Shown here in pieces: positions 34,607-44,582 of a DNA stretch of 64,000 nt. Source of the stretch: Nocardia speluncae NBRC 108251 (GTDB lineage Bacteria; Actinomycetota; Actinomycetes; Mycobacteriales; Mycobacteriaceae); the NCBI RefSeq assembly GCF_001613245.1, contig NZ_BDBZ01000009.1:124001-188000 (forward strand), in the 5' to 3' direction. The position numbers and the translations under genes are program-made. Under the pieces are notes generated by a model. That model was not told where the DNA came from and searched no databases. It saw only the letters and a program-made list of their open reading frames with translations. The stretch's first letter is position 1. Each line of letters starts with the position of its first letter.

Positions 34607-35277
34607 CCAGCCTCGAGAAGAAGGCGAATCTGACGCTGCCGGTCAAAGAACTCGGTGGCAAGAGCAACGGCACCGTCGATCTCCCCGCGGAGATCTTCGA
34701 TGTGACCGCCAATATCGCGCTGATGCACCAGGTGGTTGTGGCCCAGCAGGCCGCTGCCCGCCAGGGCACCCATTCCACCAAGACCCGCGGTGAAGTCCGC
34801 GGCGGTGGGAAGAAGCCGTACCGGCAGAAGGGCACAGGCCGCGCCCGCCAGGGTTCGACCCGCGCTCCGCAGTTCGCCGGCGGTGGCATCGTGCACGGCC
34901 CGAAGCCGCGCGACTACAGCCAGCGCACCCCCAAGAAAATGATCCAGGCCGCCCTGCGTGGTGCGCTGTCGGATCGGGCGCGTAGCGAGCGGATCCACGT
35001 GATCAGCGAACTCGTCGCGGGCCAGGACCCCTCGACCAAGACCGCGAAGACCTTCCTGTCCGAGCTCTCGGATCGCAAGAAGTTCCTCCTGGTCGTCGGC
35101 CGCGAGGACGTCAACGCCTGGAAGAGTGCCCGCAACCTGGAATACGTGCACACCATCGCACCGGACCAGCTGAACACCTACGACGTTCTGGACAGCGACG
35201 AAGTCGTGTTCAGCGTCGAGGCGCTCAATGCCTTCGTGCACGGCCCGGCTGAGGCTGCACAGGAGGAGAGCAAGTGA
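34603..35277 (+). CDS. rplD: Ribosomal protein uL4
   Basis: 224 residues. A 50S protein that lines the exit tunnel with its extended loop ([34 protein letters not shown]). It overlaps rplC by four bases (ATGA), giving coupled translation. In some bacteria L4 represses the S10 operon; no target structure could be assigned here. Confidence 0.97.
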   Translation: MTSLEKKANLTLPVKELGGKSNGTVDLPAEIFDVTANIALMHQVVVAQQAAARQGTHSTKTRGEVRGGGKKPYRQKGTGRARQGSTRAPQFAGGGIVHGPKPRDYSQRTPKKMIQAALRGALSDRARSERIHVISELVAGQDPSTKTAKTFLSELSDRKKFLLVVGREDVNAWKSARNLEYVHTIAPDQLNTYDVLDSDEVVFSVEALNAFVHGPAEAAQEESK

Positions 35278-35579
35278 GCACCATCGCCGATCCGCGCGAC
35301 ATCCTGCTGGCGCCGGTCATCTCGGAGAAGTCCTACGGGCTGATCGAGGAAGGCACCTACACCTTCATCGTGCACCCCGACTCCAACAAGACCCAGATCA
35401 AGATCGCGGTCGAGAAGGTCTTCGGGGTGAAGGTCACCAGCGTCAACACCGCCAACCGTCAGGGCAAGCGCAAGCGGACCCGCTTCGGTTACGGCAAGCG
35501 CAAGGACACCAAGCGCGCGCTCGTGACCATCTCGGCCGACAGCAAGCCCATCGAGATCTTCGGAGGCCCGGTCGCGTAA
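35274..35579 (+). CDS. rplW: Ribosomal protein uL23
   Basis: 101 residues, full length. A 50S protein at the tunnel exit and docking site for signal recognition particle and trigger factor. [28 protein letters not shown] is characteristic. The GTG start overlaps the rplD stop by four bases. Confidence 0.97.
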   Translation: MSTIADPRDILLAPVISEKSYGLIEEGTYTFIVHPDSNKTQIKIAVEKVFGVKVTSVNTANRQGKRKRTRFGYGKRKDTKRALVTISADSKPIEIFGGPVA

Positions 35580-35612
35580 GCGGCGGGGAATCCAGAAAGC
35601 AGAGAAGAACTC

Positions 35613-36449
35613 ATGGCAATCCGTAAATACAAGCCGACTACTCCGGGCCGCCGCGGGTCGTCCGTCTCGGACTTCGCCGAGATCACTCGGTCGACCCCTG
35701 AGAAGTCGCTGGTTCGCCCGCTGACCAAGAGCGGTGGCCGTAACGGCCACGGCCGGATCACCACCCGTCATCGCGGTGGCGGTCATAAGCGCGCCTACCG
35801 GCTGATCGACTTCCGCCGGCACGACAAGGACGGTGTACCGGCCAAGGTCGCTCATATCGAGTACGACCCCAACCGCACCGCCAATATCGCGCTGTTGCAC
35901 TTCCTGGACGGCGAGAAGCGCTACATCATCGCCCCCCGTGGCGTGGTGCAGGGCACCAAGATCGAGTCTGGTCCGACCGCGGATATCAAGCCCGGCAACA
36001 ACCTGCCGCTGCGCAATATCCCCACCGGTACCACCATCCACGCGGTGGAACTGCGTCCCGGCGGCGGTGCCAAGATGGCCCGCTCGGCCGGTGCCAGCAT
36101 CCAGCTGCTGGGTAAGGAAGGCCCCTACGCCACGCTGCGTATGCCCTCCGGTGAAATCCGCCGCGTCGACGTGCGCTGCCGCGCCACCGTCGGCGAGGTC
36201 GGCAATGCCGAACAGTCGAACATCAACTGGGGCAAGGCCGGCCGTATGCGCTGGAAGGGACGCCGCCCCACGGTCCGTGGTGTCGTCATGAACCCGGTCG
36301 ACCACCCGCACGGCGGTGGTGAAGGCAAGACCTCCGGTGGTCGCCACCCGGTCTCGCCGTGGGGGCAGCCGGAAGGCCGCACCCGTAAGCCGAACCGTCC
36401 GAGCGACAAGCTCATCGTCCGTCGCCGCCGCACCGGCAAGAAGCGCTAA
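35613..36449 (+). CDS. rplB: Ribosomal protein uL2
   Basis: 278 residues, full length. It is needed for subunit association and the peptidyl transferase centre. [20 protein letters not shown] opens the protein and the conserved [26 protein letters not shown] loop is intact. A 33-base spacer with agagaag separates it from rplW, the longest gap within this operon's second half. Confidence 0.98.
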   Translation: MAIRKYKPTTPGRRGSSVSDFAEITRSTPEKSLVRPLTKSGGRNGHGRITTRHRGGGHKRAYRLIDFRRHDKDGVPAKVAHIEYDPNRTANIALLHFLDGEKRYIIAPRGVVQGTKIESGPTADIKPGNNLPLRNIPTGTTIHAVELRPGGGAKMARSAGASIQLLGKEGPYATLRMPSGEIRRVDVRCRATVGEVGNAEQSNINWGKAGRMRWKGRRPTVRGVVMNPVDHPHGGGEGKTSGGRHPVSPWGQPEGRTRKPNRPSDKLIVRRRRTGKKR

Positions 36450-36463
36450 GGAGGAGGTAAGAA

Positions 36464-36745
36464 ATGCCACGCAGCCTCAAGAAGGGCCCGTTCGTCGACG
36501 ACCACCTCCAGGCGAAGGTGGACGTGCAGAACGACAAGGGCACCAAACAGGTCATCAAGACCTGGTCGCGTCGTTCGACCATCACCCCCGATTTCATCGG
36601 CCACACCTTCGCCGTCCACGACGGTCGCAAGCACGTGCCGGTGTTCGTCTCGGAGAACATGGTCGGGCACAAGCTCGGTGAGTTCGCGCCGACGAGGACG
36701 TTCCGCAGCCACGTCAAGGAAGATCGGAAGAGCAAGCGGCGATGA
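36464..36745 (+). CDS. rpsS: Ribosomal protein uS19
   Basis: 93 residues. A 30S head protein forming a complex with S13. [14 protein letters not shown] and [23 protein letters not shown] are diagnostic. aggagg lies about nine bases upstream of the ATG. Confidence 0.98.
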   Translation: MPRSLKKGPFVDDHLQAKVDVQNDKGTKQVIKTWSRRSTITPDFIGHTFAVHDGRKHVPVFVSENMVGHKLGEFAPTRTFRSHVKEDRKSKRR

Positions 36746-37140
36746 GCACAGAAACTCAGAATCCGACTGCGCGCGCGACCGCCAAGCACGTGCGCGTGAC
36801 CCCGATGAAGGCCCGCCGAGTGGTGGACCTCGTTCGCGGCAAGCGTGTCTCCGATGCGCTCGACCTGCTCCGGTTCGCCCCGCAGGCCGCCAGCGAGCCG
36901 GTCGCCAAGGTCGTGGCCAGTGCCGCGGCGAACGCCGAGAACAACCTCGGCCTCAACCCCGACACCCTGGTCATCTCGACGGCGTATGTCGACGAGGGCG
37001 CGACCATGAAGCGGTTCCAGCCGCGCGCCCAGGGCCGCGCGTTCCGGATCCGCAAGCGCACCAGCCACATCACCATCGAGGTCGAGAGCGTCCCCACCGC
37101 CGGTGGCACTCGTGGCCGCCGGAAGGGAGGGGCAAAGTAA
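36742..37140 (+). CDS. rplV: Ribosomal protein uL22
   Basis: 132 residues. It lines the exit tunnel with a beta-hairpin ([30 protein letters not shown]), where some macrolide-resistance changes occur. The sequence looks ordinary. It overlaps rpsS by four bases. Confidence 0.97.
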   Translation: MSTETQNPTARATAKHVRVTPMKARRVVDLVRGKRVSDALDLLRFAPQAASEPVAKVVASAAANAENNLGLNPDTLVISTAYVDEGATMKRFQPRAQGRAFRIRKRTSHITIEVESVPTAGGTRGRRKGGAK

Positions 37141-37938
<798 letters not shown>

Positions 37939-37941
37939 CCA

Positions 37942-38358
37942 ATGCTGATGCCCCGCAAGGTCAAGTTCCGTAAGCAGCATCACCCGAGCCGCAGCGGTCT
38001 CTCCAAGGGCGGCACCTCGGTGGCGTTCGGCGAGTTCGGCATCCAGGCTCTGGAGCCGGCGTACGTGACCAACCGGCAGATCGAGGCGGCGCGTATCGCG
38101 ATGACCCGCCACATCAAGCGTGGCGGCAAGATCTGGATCAACATCTACCCGGATCGCCCGCTCACCAAGAAGCCGGCCGAAACCCGTATGGGTTCCGGTA
38201 AGGGTTCGCCGGAGTGGTGGGTCGCGAACGTCAAGCCCGGTCGCGTGATGTTCGAGATGAGTTACCCGAACGAGGAGATTGCTCGTGAGGCGCTGCGCCG
38301 CGCGATGCACAAGCTCCCCATGAAGTGCAGGATCGTGACGAGGGAGGAGCAGTTCTGA
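37942..38358 (+). CDS. rplP: Ribosomal protein uL16
   Basis: 138 residues. Part of the A-site region of 50[20 protein letters not shown] and [23 protein letters not shown] are diagnostic. It starts three bases after rpsC and shares its last base with the rpmC start codon (TGATG). Confidence 0.98.
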   Translation: MLMPRKVKFRKQHHPSRSGLSKGGTSVAFGEFGIQALEPAYVTNRQIEAARIAMTRHIKRGGKIWINIYPDRPLTKKPAETRMGSGKGSPEWWVANVKPGRVMFEMSYPNEEIAREALRRAMHKLPMKCRIVTREEQF

Positions 38359-38597
38359 TGGCAACCGGTACCCCTGCCGCAGAGCTCCGCGAGCTGAGCG
38401 AGGAGGAGCTCGTCTCCCGCCTGCGTGAATCCAAGGAAGAGCTGTTCAACCTGCGCTTCCAGATGGCGACCGGTCAGTTGACCAATAATCGCCGGCTGCG
38501 TGTGGTGCGTCATGAGATCGCGCGTATCTACACGGTCATGCGTGAGCGCGAGCTCGGTTTGGCCACCGGACCCGCTGACAAGGGAGATGCGGCATGA
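38358..38597 (+). CDS. rpmC: Ribosomal protein uL29
   Basis: 79 residues, helical hairpin at the tunnel exit. [34 protein letters not shown] is diagnostic. The ATG at 38358 follows gaggag. A possible longer form from 38325 would overlap rplP more and is rejected. Confidence 0.96.
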   Translation: MATGTPAAELRELSEEELVSRLRESKEELFNLRFQMATGQLTNNRRLRVVRHEIARIYTVMRERELGLATGPADKGDAA

Positions 38598-38863
38598 GCG
38601 AGACAGAGCAGGAGCGCGGCCGCCGCAAGGTTCGAGTCGGTTACGTCGTCTCCGACAAGATGAACAAGACGATCGTCGTGGAGTTGGAAGACCGTCATCG
38701 GCACGCTCTCTACGGCAAGATCATCCGCACCACCTCCAAGGTGAAGGCGCACGACGAGAACGAGGCCGCCGGTGTCGGCGACCGCGTGCAGCTGATGGAG
38801 ACCCGGCCCACGTCGGCCACCAAGCGGTGGCGGCTGGTCGAGGTCCTGGAGAAGGCCAAGTAA
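38594..38863 (+). CDS. rpsQ: Ribosomal protein uS17
   Basis: 89 residues, OB-fold primary 16S-binding protein. [25 protein letters not shown] and [16 protein letters not shown] are diagnostic. It overlaps rpmC by four bases. It is the last gene of the S10 operon here; a terminator follows and rplN lies 18.5 kb away. Confidence 0.97.
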   Translation: MSETEQERGRRKVRVGYVVSDKMNKTIVVELEDRHRHALYGKIIRTTSKVKAHDENEAAGVGDRVQLMETRPTSATKRWRLVEVLEKAK

Positions 38864-38892
38864 GGTCTGCTTCTCGGCGAGGTCGTAAACGT

Positions 38893-38925
38893 AAGGCCCG
38901 CTTCCTATTCTGGGGAGCGGGCCTT
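38893..38925 (+). terminator. S10 operon terminator
   Basis: aaggcccgct / agcgggcctt, 10-bp perfect stem with a 13-base loop, 29 bases after the rpsQ stop. It shows that transcription of the S10 cluster is meant to stop before the inserted region. Confidence 0.8.
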
Positions 38926-39116
38926 CGTTGTCGTTACGAGTTCCCGATTACGTCGATAGCCCTGATCATCGAAGCTCGGTAGTATCGGATGCCGATCTCA
39001 GAGAATGGCGTGTGACGTATAAGTACTTGGACACAGGCCGAGATGGAGTGGTAGCTGTTTCCACAGCTGGAGGGGTGAGAAAATTGGGAAAATAACTCCT
39101 AGCCTTGGGGAATGAA

Positions 39117-40388
39117 ATGGGAGATGGTCATATCGCTGGTATCGGGGAACCCGTGACGGTACCCGAAAACAACGAGTTCGAAGGAGCGAAGTGGGGCGAA
39201 GGTCCTTCCGTTGGGGGGACGAAGGTGACCCCCGAGTCCGAACGGGAGCCCCATCCTTTGCCCGAGTCCGAACGGGAGCCCCATCCTTTGCCCGCATCTG
39301 ATCCCGATCCCGATCCCGATCCATCTCCGCCTCCAGGGGCCGGGACTTCGAACCAAGGGAGCGGGAACGATTCCAAAGGCGGGAACGATTCCAAAAGCGG
39401 GAACGGCTCTAAAAGCGGGAAGGATGACAAAGAAACTCTTGCCGAGAACCCGTGCGGGGACGGCGATGTACGAATCCTGCCGATCACGGATGGCGAATTG
39501 GTGTGCCCGAGTGGCGCCTCGCCGGGGCTGCGATCCTATATCGCCTGCGCGGAGAATGCCATCGGGAAGGCGATCGAACTGCTGGCCGGCGGTGTAAAAC
39601 CCCTGCCACCGCCGAATCCCTCCGTCGAGGTACCGGCAATCGCCCCGCTCGACACGGGCACCAGCAAGATGGCAACGGTGTACCGAGATGTCGCGGACAA
39701 CGCTCGAGCGCAGTACAGCTTCTTATGGAACAGCGACAGTCAGGTTGTCACCGCATCGGACCATGTTGCTACCGAAAAGCAGGCAGCATTGCACAAAATC
39801 GGGAACATCGTGCGTGATCTGAATGCGAAGCTGTCGGCCGCAGATGGCCGGAAGCTGACTACCGCCCAGGAGGTATCCCTGATGCAGGGCGTATCGCAGG
39901 CGGTAGCCCGGGTCTATGAACAGCTCTCGATGACAGCGGAATACAACACCCAGGTAGCCAATGGCTCCGATGGCAGCGGCGGTACGGTGCCCAACCTGGA
40001 CGGACTGTTGAACCAGGTCGGCGGTGTCGGCGGGTTGGAGAGTCTCCTGCCGATGCTCGCGGCTGCCATACCTATGGCCGGCATGGCGGTGCCGGAGTTG
40101 CTGAAGGCGGGCGAAGGTCAGGCCGGCGCGGCCACCGAGACAGCGGTCGCTACGGGCGAGGCTACGGAACTCTCCATGCCGGACGCTGCCGGGGTAGTAC
40201 CGATTGCTGACGTGGAGCGCGGGAGTCTTGTATCGGATACCGGGCAGCCGGGTCTCCATCCGTCGCTACCCGGTCTCGGTAGGACCTCGACGTCCCGGCG
40301 TGCCGCCGGACAACAGGTGTCGAACACCGGCGAATCGGTCGAGGAAGATGAAGCGGAGGCTGTCGAACCCGATTTCCTGGCTGTGTGA
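39117..40388 (+). CDS. Uncharacterised protein with low-complexity repeat-rich N-terminus
   Basis: About 423 residues; I do not recognise the family. ATG at 39117 follows gggga five bases upstream. Residues about 40-115 are Pro/Glu/Asp then Gly/Asn/Ser/Lys-rich and encoded by tandem DNA repeats. Then comes a region with CPSGASPGLRSYIACAENAIGKAIELLAGG. From about 190 to 285 it is helical (ARAQYSFLWNSDSQVV, KQAALHKIGNIVRDLNAKL, QEVSLMQGVSQAVARVYEQL). After that there is a Gly/Leu-rich stretch and an acidic tail. There is no signal peptide or clear membrane segment. The helical middle and disordered ends resemble type VII (ESX) substrates in layout, but no export motif was confirmed. Base composition is lower in GC than its neighbours, suggesting acquisition. 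Confidence 0.7.
   Translation: MGDGHIAGIGEPVTVPENNEFEGAKWGEGPSVGGTKVTPESEREPHPLPESEREPHPLPASDPDPDPDPSPPPGAGTSNQGSGNDSKGGNDSKSGNGSKSGKDDKETLAENPCGDGDVRILPITDGELVCPSGASPGLRSYIACAENAIGKAIELLAGGVKPLPPPNPSVEVPAIAPLDTGTSKMATVYRDVADNARAQYSFLWNSDSQVVTASDHVATEKQAALHKIGNIVRDLNAKLSAADGRKLTTAQEVSLMQGVSQAVARVYEQLSMTAEYNTQVANGSDGSGGTVPNLDGLLNQVGGVGGLESLLPMLAAAIPMAGMAVPELLKAGEGQAGAATETAVATGEATELSMPDAAGVVPIADVERGSLVSDTGQPGLHPSLPGLGRTSTSRRAAGQQVSNTGESVEEDEAEAVEPDFLAV
39231..39290 (+). repeat. Perfect 30-bp tandem duplication
   Basis: Two identical 30-base units beginning cccgagtccgaacgggagcc occupy 39231-39260 and 39261-39290. They encode PESEREPHPL twice. A degenerating third start and a run of gatccc units follow. 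Identity implies a recent duplication. Confidence 0.9.
39363..39434 (+). repeat. 18-bp tandem repeats
   Basis: About three and a half units of gggaacgattccaaaggc and close variants (39363, 39381, 39399, and a diverged fourth at 39417). They encode the GNDSK/SGNGSKSG run in the uncharacterised protein. Confidence 0.85.
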
Positions 40389-40449
40389 TGCGAGGGGGCG
40401 CGTGACCCCGGCTATCAGCGCGCAACCACGTCGGTCGCCGGTGGCCCGA

Positions 40450-41037
40450 TTACAGTTCGCTCGGTGTCTGTTTCGCGTCGCCGCGCACCTGGAATGCGCC
40501 GACGATCTCGACGAGGCCCATGAAGATCAACCACCATCCGGCCACCAAAGTCAGGACGGTGACGGAGTTGAACGGCCAGACGATCAGCATGCCACCGCCG
40601 ATCAGCAGCACAATGCCGAAGAAGATGTTCCAGCCGCGACCGGGTGTGCCCGAGGGCGCCTCGGTGGCGGAAACAATGACCGCCACGCCCCGGAACAACC
40701 ACCCGATACCGATCCACAGCGCCATCAGCAGAACGGCGTCACCGAGATGGCGAAGTGCGAAGAAGGCCAGGACGAACGACAGTATTGCGCTGATGATCAG
40801 AATGACCCGCCAGCCGCTCGATACATGCTGTCCGAACGCCGCTACCAGCTGGAATACGCCCGACACCAGGAGGTAGATACCGAACAGGATGGCCAATACC
40901 ACGATCGTCGGCCCGGGCCAGAGCAGAACCAGAACACCGACGGCCACCGACACCACGCCGATGATCAGCATCGCCTGCCACGCTCGCTGAGCCAAACGAT
41001 GCAACGGCCCCTCGTAGTGTGTTTCGTTGGATGTCAT
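40450..41037 (-). CDS. HdeD/DUF308-family membrane protein
   Basis: 195 residues with six hydrophobic segments in three pairs (MLIIGVVSVAVGVLVLLWPG, LAILFGIYLLVSGVFQLV, ILIISAILSFVLAFFAL, ALWIGIGWLFRGVAVIV, IFFGIVLLIGGGMLIVWPF, LTLVAGWWLIFMGLVEIV). The repeated G-x-W-P pattern is that of HdeD-like acid-resistance proteins. The molecular function of the family is not established. It stands alone on the minus strand. Confidence 0.85.
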   Translation of the reverse strand: MTSNETHYEGPLHRLAQRAWQAMLIIGVVSVAVGVLVLLWPGPTIVVLAILFGIYLLVSGVFQLVAAFGQHVSSGWRVILIISAILSFVLAFFALRHLGDAVLLMALWIGIGWLFRGVAVIVSATEAPSGTPGRGWNIFFGIVLLIGGGMLIVWPFNSVTVLTLVAGWWLIFMGLVEIVGAFQVRGDAKQTPSEL

Positions 41038-41378
41038 TCCGGCAGAATATGCCGTGACCAGTCCATTTCCGGTGATCGCCCGGCATCGAAACGGCTACAG
41101 CGGTGACCGGCCCGATACGCGCGGTAGATCTCGGACCTGACCATCGCCGTCACGGTGCCCAGTTCCGGTTACACCTGGTCCAGCCACCGATGATCAGGTG
41201 CACGCTCCGGCGTTCCATGGACGGGCCTCTATTCCTGTCGAGGGTGCTCCGGTTCTACGGCGCACTCAGCTGTTGCGAGGTGATGGCCGGCAAGAGAATT
41301 CGGCGGCGGCAGATCGAAATGTGCTGTAGGGAGGGCGGTTGACCGCCCGGAAACGGTTGGCGCTACAGTGTACGGGCT
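41038..41378. other. Intergenic region, no gene seen
   Basis: About 340 bases between the divergent HdeD-like gene and the zinc-ribbon protein gene. Short open frames are present but have no family resemblance or convincing ribosome binding site. No clear repeat or hairpin stands out. Confidence 0.45.
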
Positions 41379-41972
41379 ATGAGGGACGCTGCGACAACGA
41401 TTTCGGGGGCCTGGCGGAGCGAGGACGGAACGGCGGTCGCCTTCCGTGATGCCGCAGTGGCCTGGGCGATGGCCGCTCATGAAGTGCTGACAGAGACCGC
41501 GACGGAGTACGGGTACTACGTCACGGCGCAGGAGTTGGCCGAGCGGGTCCAGGAGATGTCGGGGGTGCGTACCGACGCACCGACCCGCACCTGGATGGAT
41601 GCGATTCTGCGGAAGGTGGCCCGGCGCTGCCACAACGGTGGGGAGCCGCCGCTGACCGCGCTGTGCGTGAAGCGGAATCTGAAGGTGAGCGACAGCTACA
41701 AGTATGTGCTGGAGCTGGCTGCGCTGCCGGTGCCGGCGGATATCGAAACCCACGCCGCGTACGCCCGCTGGGCCTGCTATGCGGCGCACGGTGCCGATGT
41801 TCCCGCCGACGGTGGCACTCCGCCGCTGATTCCGCGGGGCGGGTCGGCGCGACGCTCCAGCGATGGGTCCGCCGCGAGTAGGCCGGCGCCGCCGAAAACC
41901 GAGTCGCGGACGGTCGTGTGCAAGAGCTGTTTCATCCAACTGCCCGCCACCGGGATCTGCGAACACTGCTGA
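41379..41972 (+). CDS. Uncharacterised actinobacterial protein with C-terminal zinc-ribbon
   Basis: 197 residues; no named family recognised. The N-terminal 130 residues are helical (WAMAAHEVLTETATEYGYYVTAQELAERVQEMSG, WMDAILRKVARRC) and look like a small winged-helix or adaptor domain. A Pro/Ser-rich linker leads to a C-terminal CKSC-x9-CEHC cluster that should bind one zinc ion. The layout suggests a nucleic-acid or protein-binding role. No operon partner is visible. Confidence 0.7.
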   Translation: MRDAATTISGAWRSEDGTAVAFRDAAVAWAMAAHEVLTETATEYGYYVTAQELAERVQEMSGVRTDAPTRTWMDAILRKVARRCHNGGEPPLTALCVKRNLKVSDSYKYVLELAALPVPADIETHAAYARWACYAAHGADVPADGGTPPLIPRGGSARRSSDGSAASRPAPPKTESRTVVCKSCFIQLPATGICEHC

Positions 41973-42039
41973 CACCCTCGACTGATCCGGCGGGGGACCA
42001 CGGGCCAGCGATATCGAGCGGTTCGGCGCGGTCGCGGGG

Positions 42040-42783
42040 TCAGGCCAAAGTCGTATGCCAGAGGAAGGCAGCGGTGAGTGCGCCGGCGCCGTTGACCGCC
42101 CAGTGCAGGGCGATGGGGGCCAGCAGGCTGCCGCTGCGGTGGCGGAGCCAGGTGAAGACCACGGCGGCTGCTGCGGTGGCGGCTACGGCGAGCAGGATTC
42201 CGGTGACCTGGCCGAGCAGGCCGCCGCCGAGTAAACCGGACAGGCCGCGGTTGCCGGTGGTGAGGCCGAAGGACGAGGCGATATGCCAGAGGCCGAACAG
42301 TAGTGAACCGGCGGCGAAAACGCCCCGGGCACCCCACAGCCGATCGAGGGTGCCGTGGAGGACGCCACGGAAGGCGAGTTCTTCCGGGATCACGGTTTGC
42401 AGGGGGATGACGATCATCGAGGCGATGAGGGCGCCGGAGATCGTGGCGTAACGGTCGGCGAAGAAGAAAGGGCGGGTCAGGGGGAGGGCGGCGCCGATGA
42501 CGACCGCGGCCAGCACCACTGCGACCGCGGCGAAGGCGTATGTGGTTCCGGTGCGCCAATGCCGTGGGGACAGGCCGAGCTCCGACCAGTGCAGCCCCCG
42601 GCGGCGCATCAATGCCAGCAGCACGAGGGCGGCAACCGGGACGCTGACGATATTGGCCCACGCCGTGGTGAAGTGGGCGATCAGGTTGGTGCAGACGAGT
42701 ACCACCACCACGACCGCGACATCGATGTAGGCGTGGATTTTGCGCCGCGGAGCAGCCGTTTTCTCGGGAACCGGGTGGAGCAT
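42040..42783 (-). CDS. CPBP-family intramembrane metalloprotease
   Basis: About 247 residues with seven or eight hydrophobic segments. The family's three motifs are present: EELAFRG (PEELAFRGVLHGTL), FGLWHI with the second metal-binding His, and HWAVNGAG. CPBP (Rce1/Abi-like) proteins cut membrane peptides or process prenylated or bacteriocin-like substrates. The start MLHPVPEKTA at 42783 is chosen because the longer upstream frame is Arg/Pro-rich shadow sequence. Confidence 0.85.
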   Translation of the reverse strand: MLHPVPEKTAAPRRKIHAYIDVAVVVVVLVCTNLIAHFTTAWANIVSVPVAALVLLALMRRRGLHWSELGLSPRHWRTGTTYAFAAVAVVLAAVVIGAALPLTRPFFFADRYATISGALIASMIVIPLQTVIPEELAFRGVLHGTLDRLWGARGVFAAGSLLFGLWHIASSFGLTTGNRGLSGLLGGGLLGQVTGILLAVAATAAAAVVFTWLRHRSGSLLAPIALHWAVNGAGALTAAFLWHTTLA

Positions 42784-42950
42784 TCGGCCCAGTGTACGGA
42801 TCGGCCGCGGGCACTTGGGGGGACGTGCCGGGCGACCGCGTTCATCCGGCGGGTCCCCGGCGCCTCGATTAGCATATGCGGCGCGGCAAGGCCGCGAGCT
42901 CGATCGTGCCCAGCGGTACAACCAGCGGTTTCCGGGGAAAGTGGGTTGTG

Positions 42951-44483
42951 ATGTCGACCGGCGAAACGGACGCCGAGCGGCGTTCCGGGCGTGCCCGGTG
43001 GCGGGCGGTGGGGTGGCTGCTCGCGGTGATCGTGCTGGTGGCCGTGGCGCCGGTGCTGGCCGGTGATCGGATGCGTATTCCGTATTACAGCCAGGAACTG
43101 GATTGGCAGTTGTGCGATACGCCCTCGGTCGATACCCCGGGTGTCGAATGCGCAGACGTGGTGGTCCCACTCGACTACTCCGACCCCGACGGGCGCACGC
43201 TGACCGTGGTGATCTCCCGGGTACCGGCCACCGACCCGGATCGGCGGCGCGGAATCCTGATGTCGAACCCGGGCGGCCCGGGGGCGGCGGGGTTGGACAG
43301 CCCGGCGCTGCTGGGGGATGTGCTGAGCCCTGACGTGCTCGCACAGTACGACCTGATCGGCATGGACCCACGCGGTATCGGTGCCTCCGACCCTGCGGCG
43401 CCCTGCGGCTGGCCGGTCTCGGAGGCCGTTCGGTCGGCCGGGCCGACTCCGGCCGGTTTCGACGAAGAAGTGATGTTCGCCGGTGAGCTGGCCGCGGCCT
43501 GCCTGGACGGTGATACCGAGAAGCTGCGTCACCTCACGACCCGCAATACCGCGCGCGATATGGACCTGATCCGCGCCGTGCTGGGGGAGGAGAAGATCAA
43601 CTACTTCGGGTTGTCCTACGGGACGTATCTGGGCGCGGTGTTCACCGAGATGTTCCCGCGCCGCAGCGACCGGATGGTGCTCGACAGCGCGATCGACCCG
43701 GACCGCTACTGGACCGGCCTCGTCCAGGACTGGGGCCCGGCCGACGAGATCGCATTCGACGACTGGGCCCGCTGGGCCGCGGCCCGCGACGCCACCTACC
43801 GTCTGGGCGCGACCGCGCCGGAGGTCCGCGCGACGGTGGACGCGCTCTATCAGCGGACGGCCCGGGAGCCGATCATGGTCGACGGCTACCCGATCGACGA
43901 CCATATCTTCCCGTTCATCCTGCACAACCTGCTGCGTGGTTACCAGGTGAACGAAACACTGGCCGCGACGGTGCGCGATATCGCCGACGCCACCGCGGGT
44001 GATACCCGGAGTTCGGCCGAATCCGGGCTCGCGGACCTGCTCGCGGCATTGTTCACCGGGGAGAACTCGGAACTGATGTTCGTTGCCTGCGGCGACTCCG
44101 ACGCACCGGACGATCCGCAGTGGTACCGGCGCAACGTCGACGCCACCCGCGTCGCTCAGCCGCTGTTCGGGGCGCTGGCGAACAATATTCAGCCGTGCGC
44201 GTTCTGGCCGCCGCCCGTCGAGCCGGCAACCGTGGTGCGCAATGAGGTGCCGGTACTGATCGTGCAGGCGACCGGTGACCCGCGCACACCCTACGGCGGG
44301 GCGGTTCAGCTACACCGGCATCTCAGCGGGTCGCGGCTGGTGACCCTGCGCGATATCCGCATCCACCTCACGTTCCGGCCGGGCCTCAGTAGTTGCGTGA
44401 ACAACGCGATCAATGGCTATCTCGCCACGGGGCAGCTGCCTGCCACGGATATCACCTGCACCCCGGATCAGCCGGTTCAGTGA
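42951..44483 (+). CDS. Exported alpha/beta hydrolase, tripeptidyl aminopeptidase-like
   Basis: About 510 residues. An N-terminal hydrophobic segment (AVGWLLAVIVLVAVAPVLAG) directs export or anchoring. The alpha/beta hydrolase fold shows GGPGAAGLDS (oxyanion region), MDPRGIGAS, the nucleophile elbow FGLSYGTYLG, ATGDPRTPYGGAVQLHRHL with the acid residue, and a C-terminal TAP-like domain with RIHLTFRPGLSSCVNNAINGYL holding the likely catalytic His and a Cys. Homologues (SlpD/E and CaeA types) release peptides from proteins or act as esterases outside the cell. GTG at 42948 is an alternative start. Confidence 0.88.
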   Translation: MSTGETDAERRSGRARWRAVGWLLAVIVLVAVAPVLAGDRMRIPYYSQELDWQLCDTPSVDTPGVECADVVVPLDYSDPDGRTLTVVISRVPATDPDRRRGILMSNPGGPGAAGLDSPALLGDVLSPDVLAQYDLIGMDPRGIGASDPAAPCGWPVSEAVRSAGPTPAGFDEEVMFAGELAAACLDGDTEKLRHLTTRNTARDMDLIRAVLGEEKINYFGLSYGTYLGAVFTEMFPRRSDRMVLDSAIDPDRYWTGLVQDWGPADEIAFDDWARWAAARDATYRLGATAPEVRATVDALYQRTAREPIMVDGYPIDDHIFPFILHNLLRGYQVNETLAATVRDIADATAGDTRSSAESGLADLLAALFTGENSELMFVACGDSDAPDDPQWYRRNVDATRVAQPLFGALANNIQPCAFWPPPVEPATVVRNEVPVLIVQATGDPRTPYGGAVQLHRHLSGSRLVTLRDIRIHLTFRPGLSSCVNNAINGYLATGQLPATDITCTPDQPVQ

Positions 44484-44582
44484 GTCGAAACCAGCTCGCC
44501 TGGTTGGTCCGAGATCGATCGGCCCTGGGCGGTCCGGAGTGGTCGCCCCAGCACCGCGGCCTGGGGTTCGGTTCACCGGCCT

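Noticed and set aside
39117..40388. Confident call as an ESX (type VII) secreted effector
   Set aside because: Only the general layout fits; no WXG motif or verified export signal was found, and no ESX genes are nearby.
41103..41342. Small plus-strand open frame between HdeD-like and zinc-ribbon genes
   Set aside because: No convincing ribosome binding site or recognisable domain; composition looks non-coding.
42784..43371. N-terminal extension of the CPBP protease gene
   Set aside because: The extension is Arg/Pro-rich shadow sequence overlapping the divergent hydrolase gene. The protein family begins near MLHPVPEKTA.
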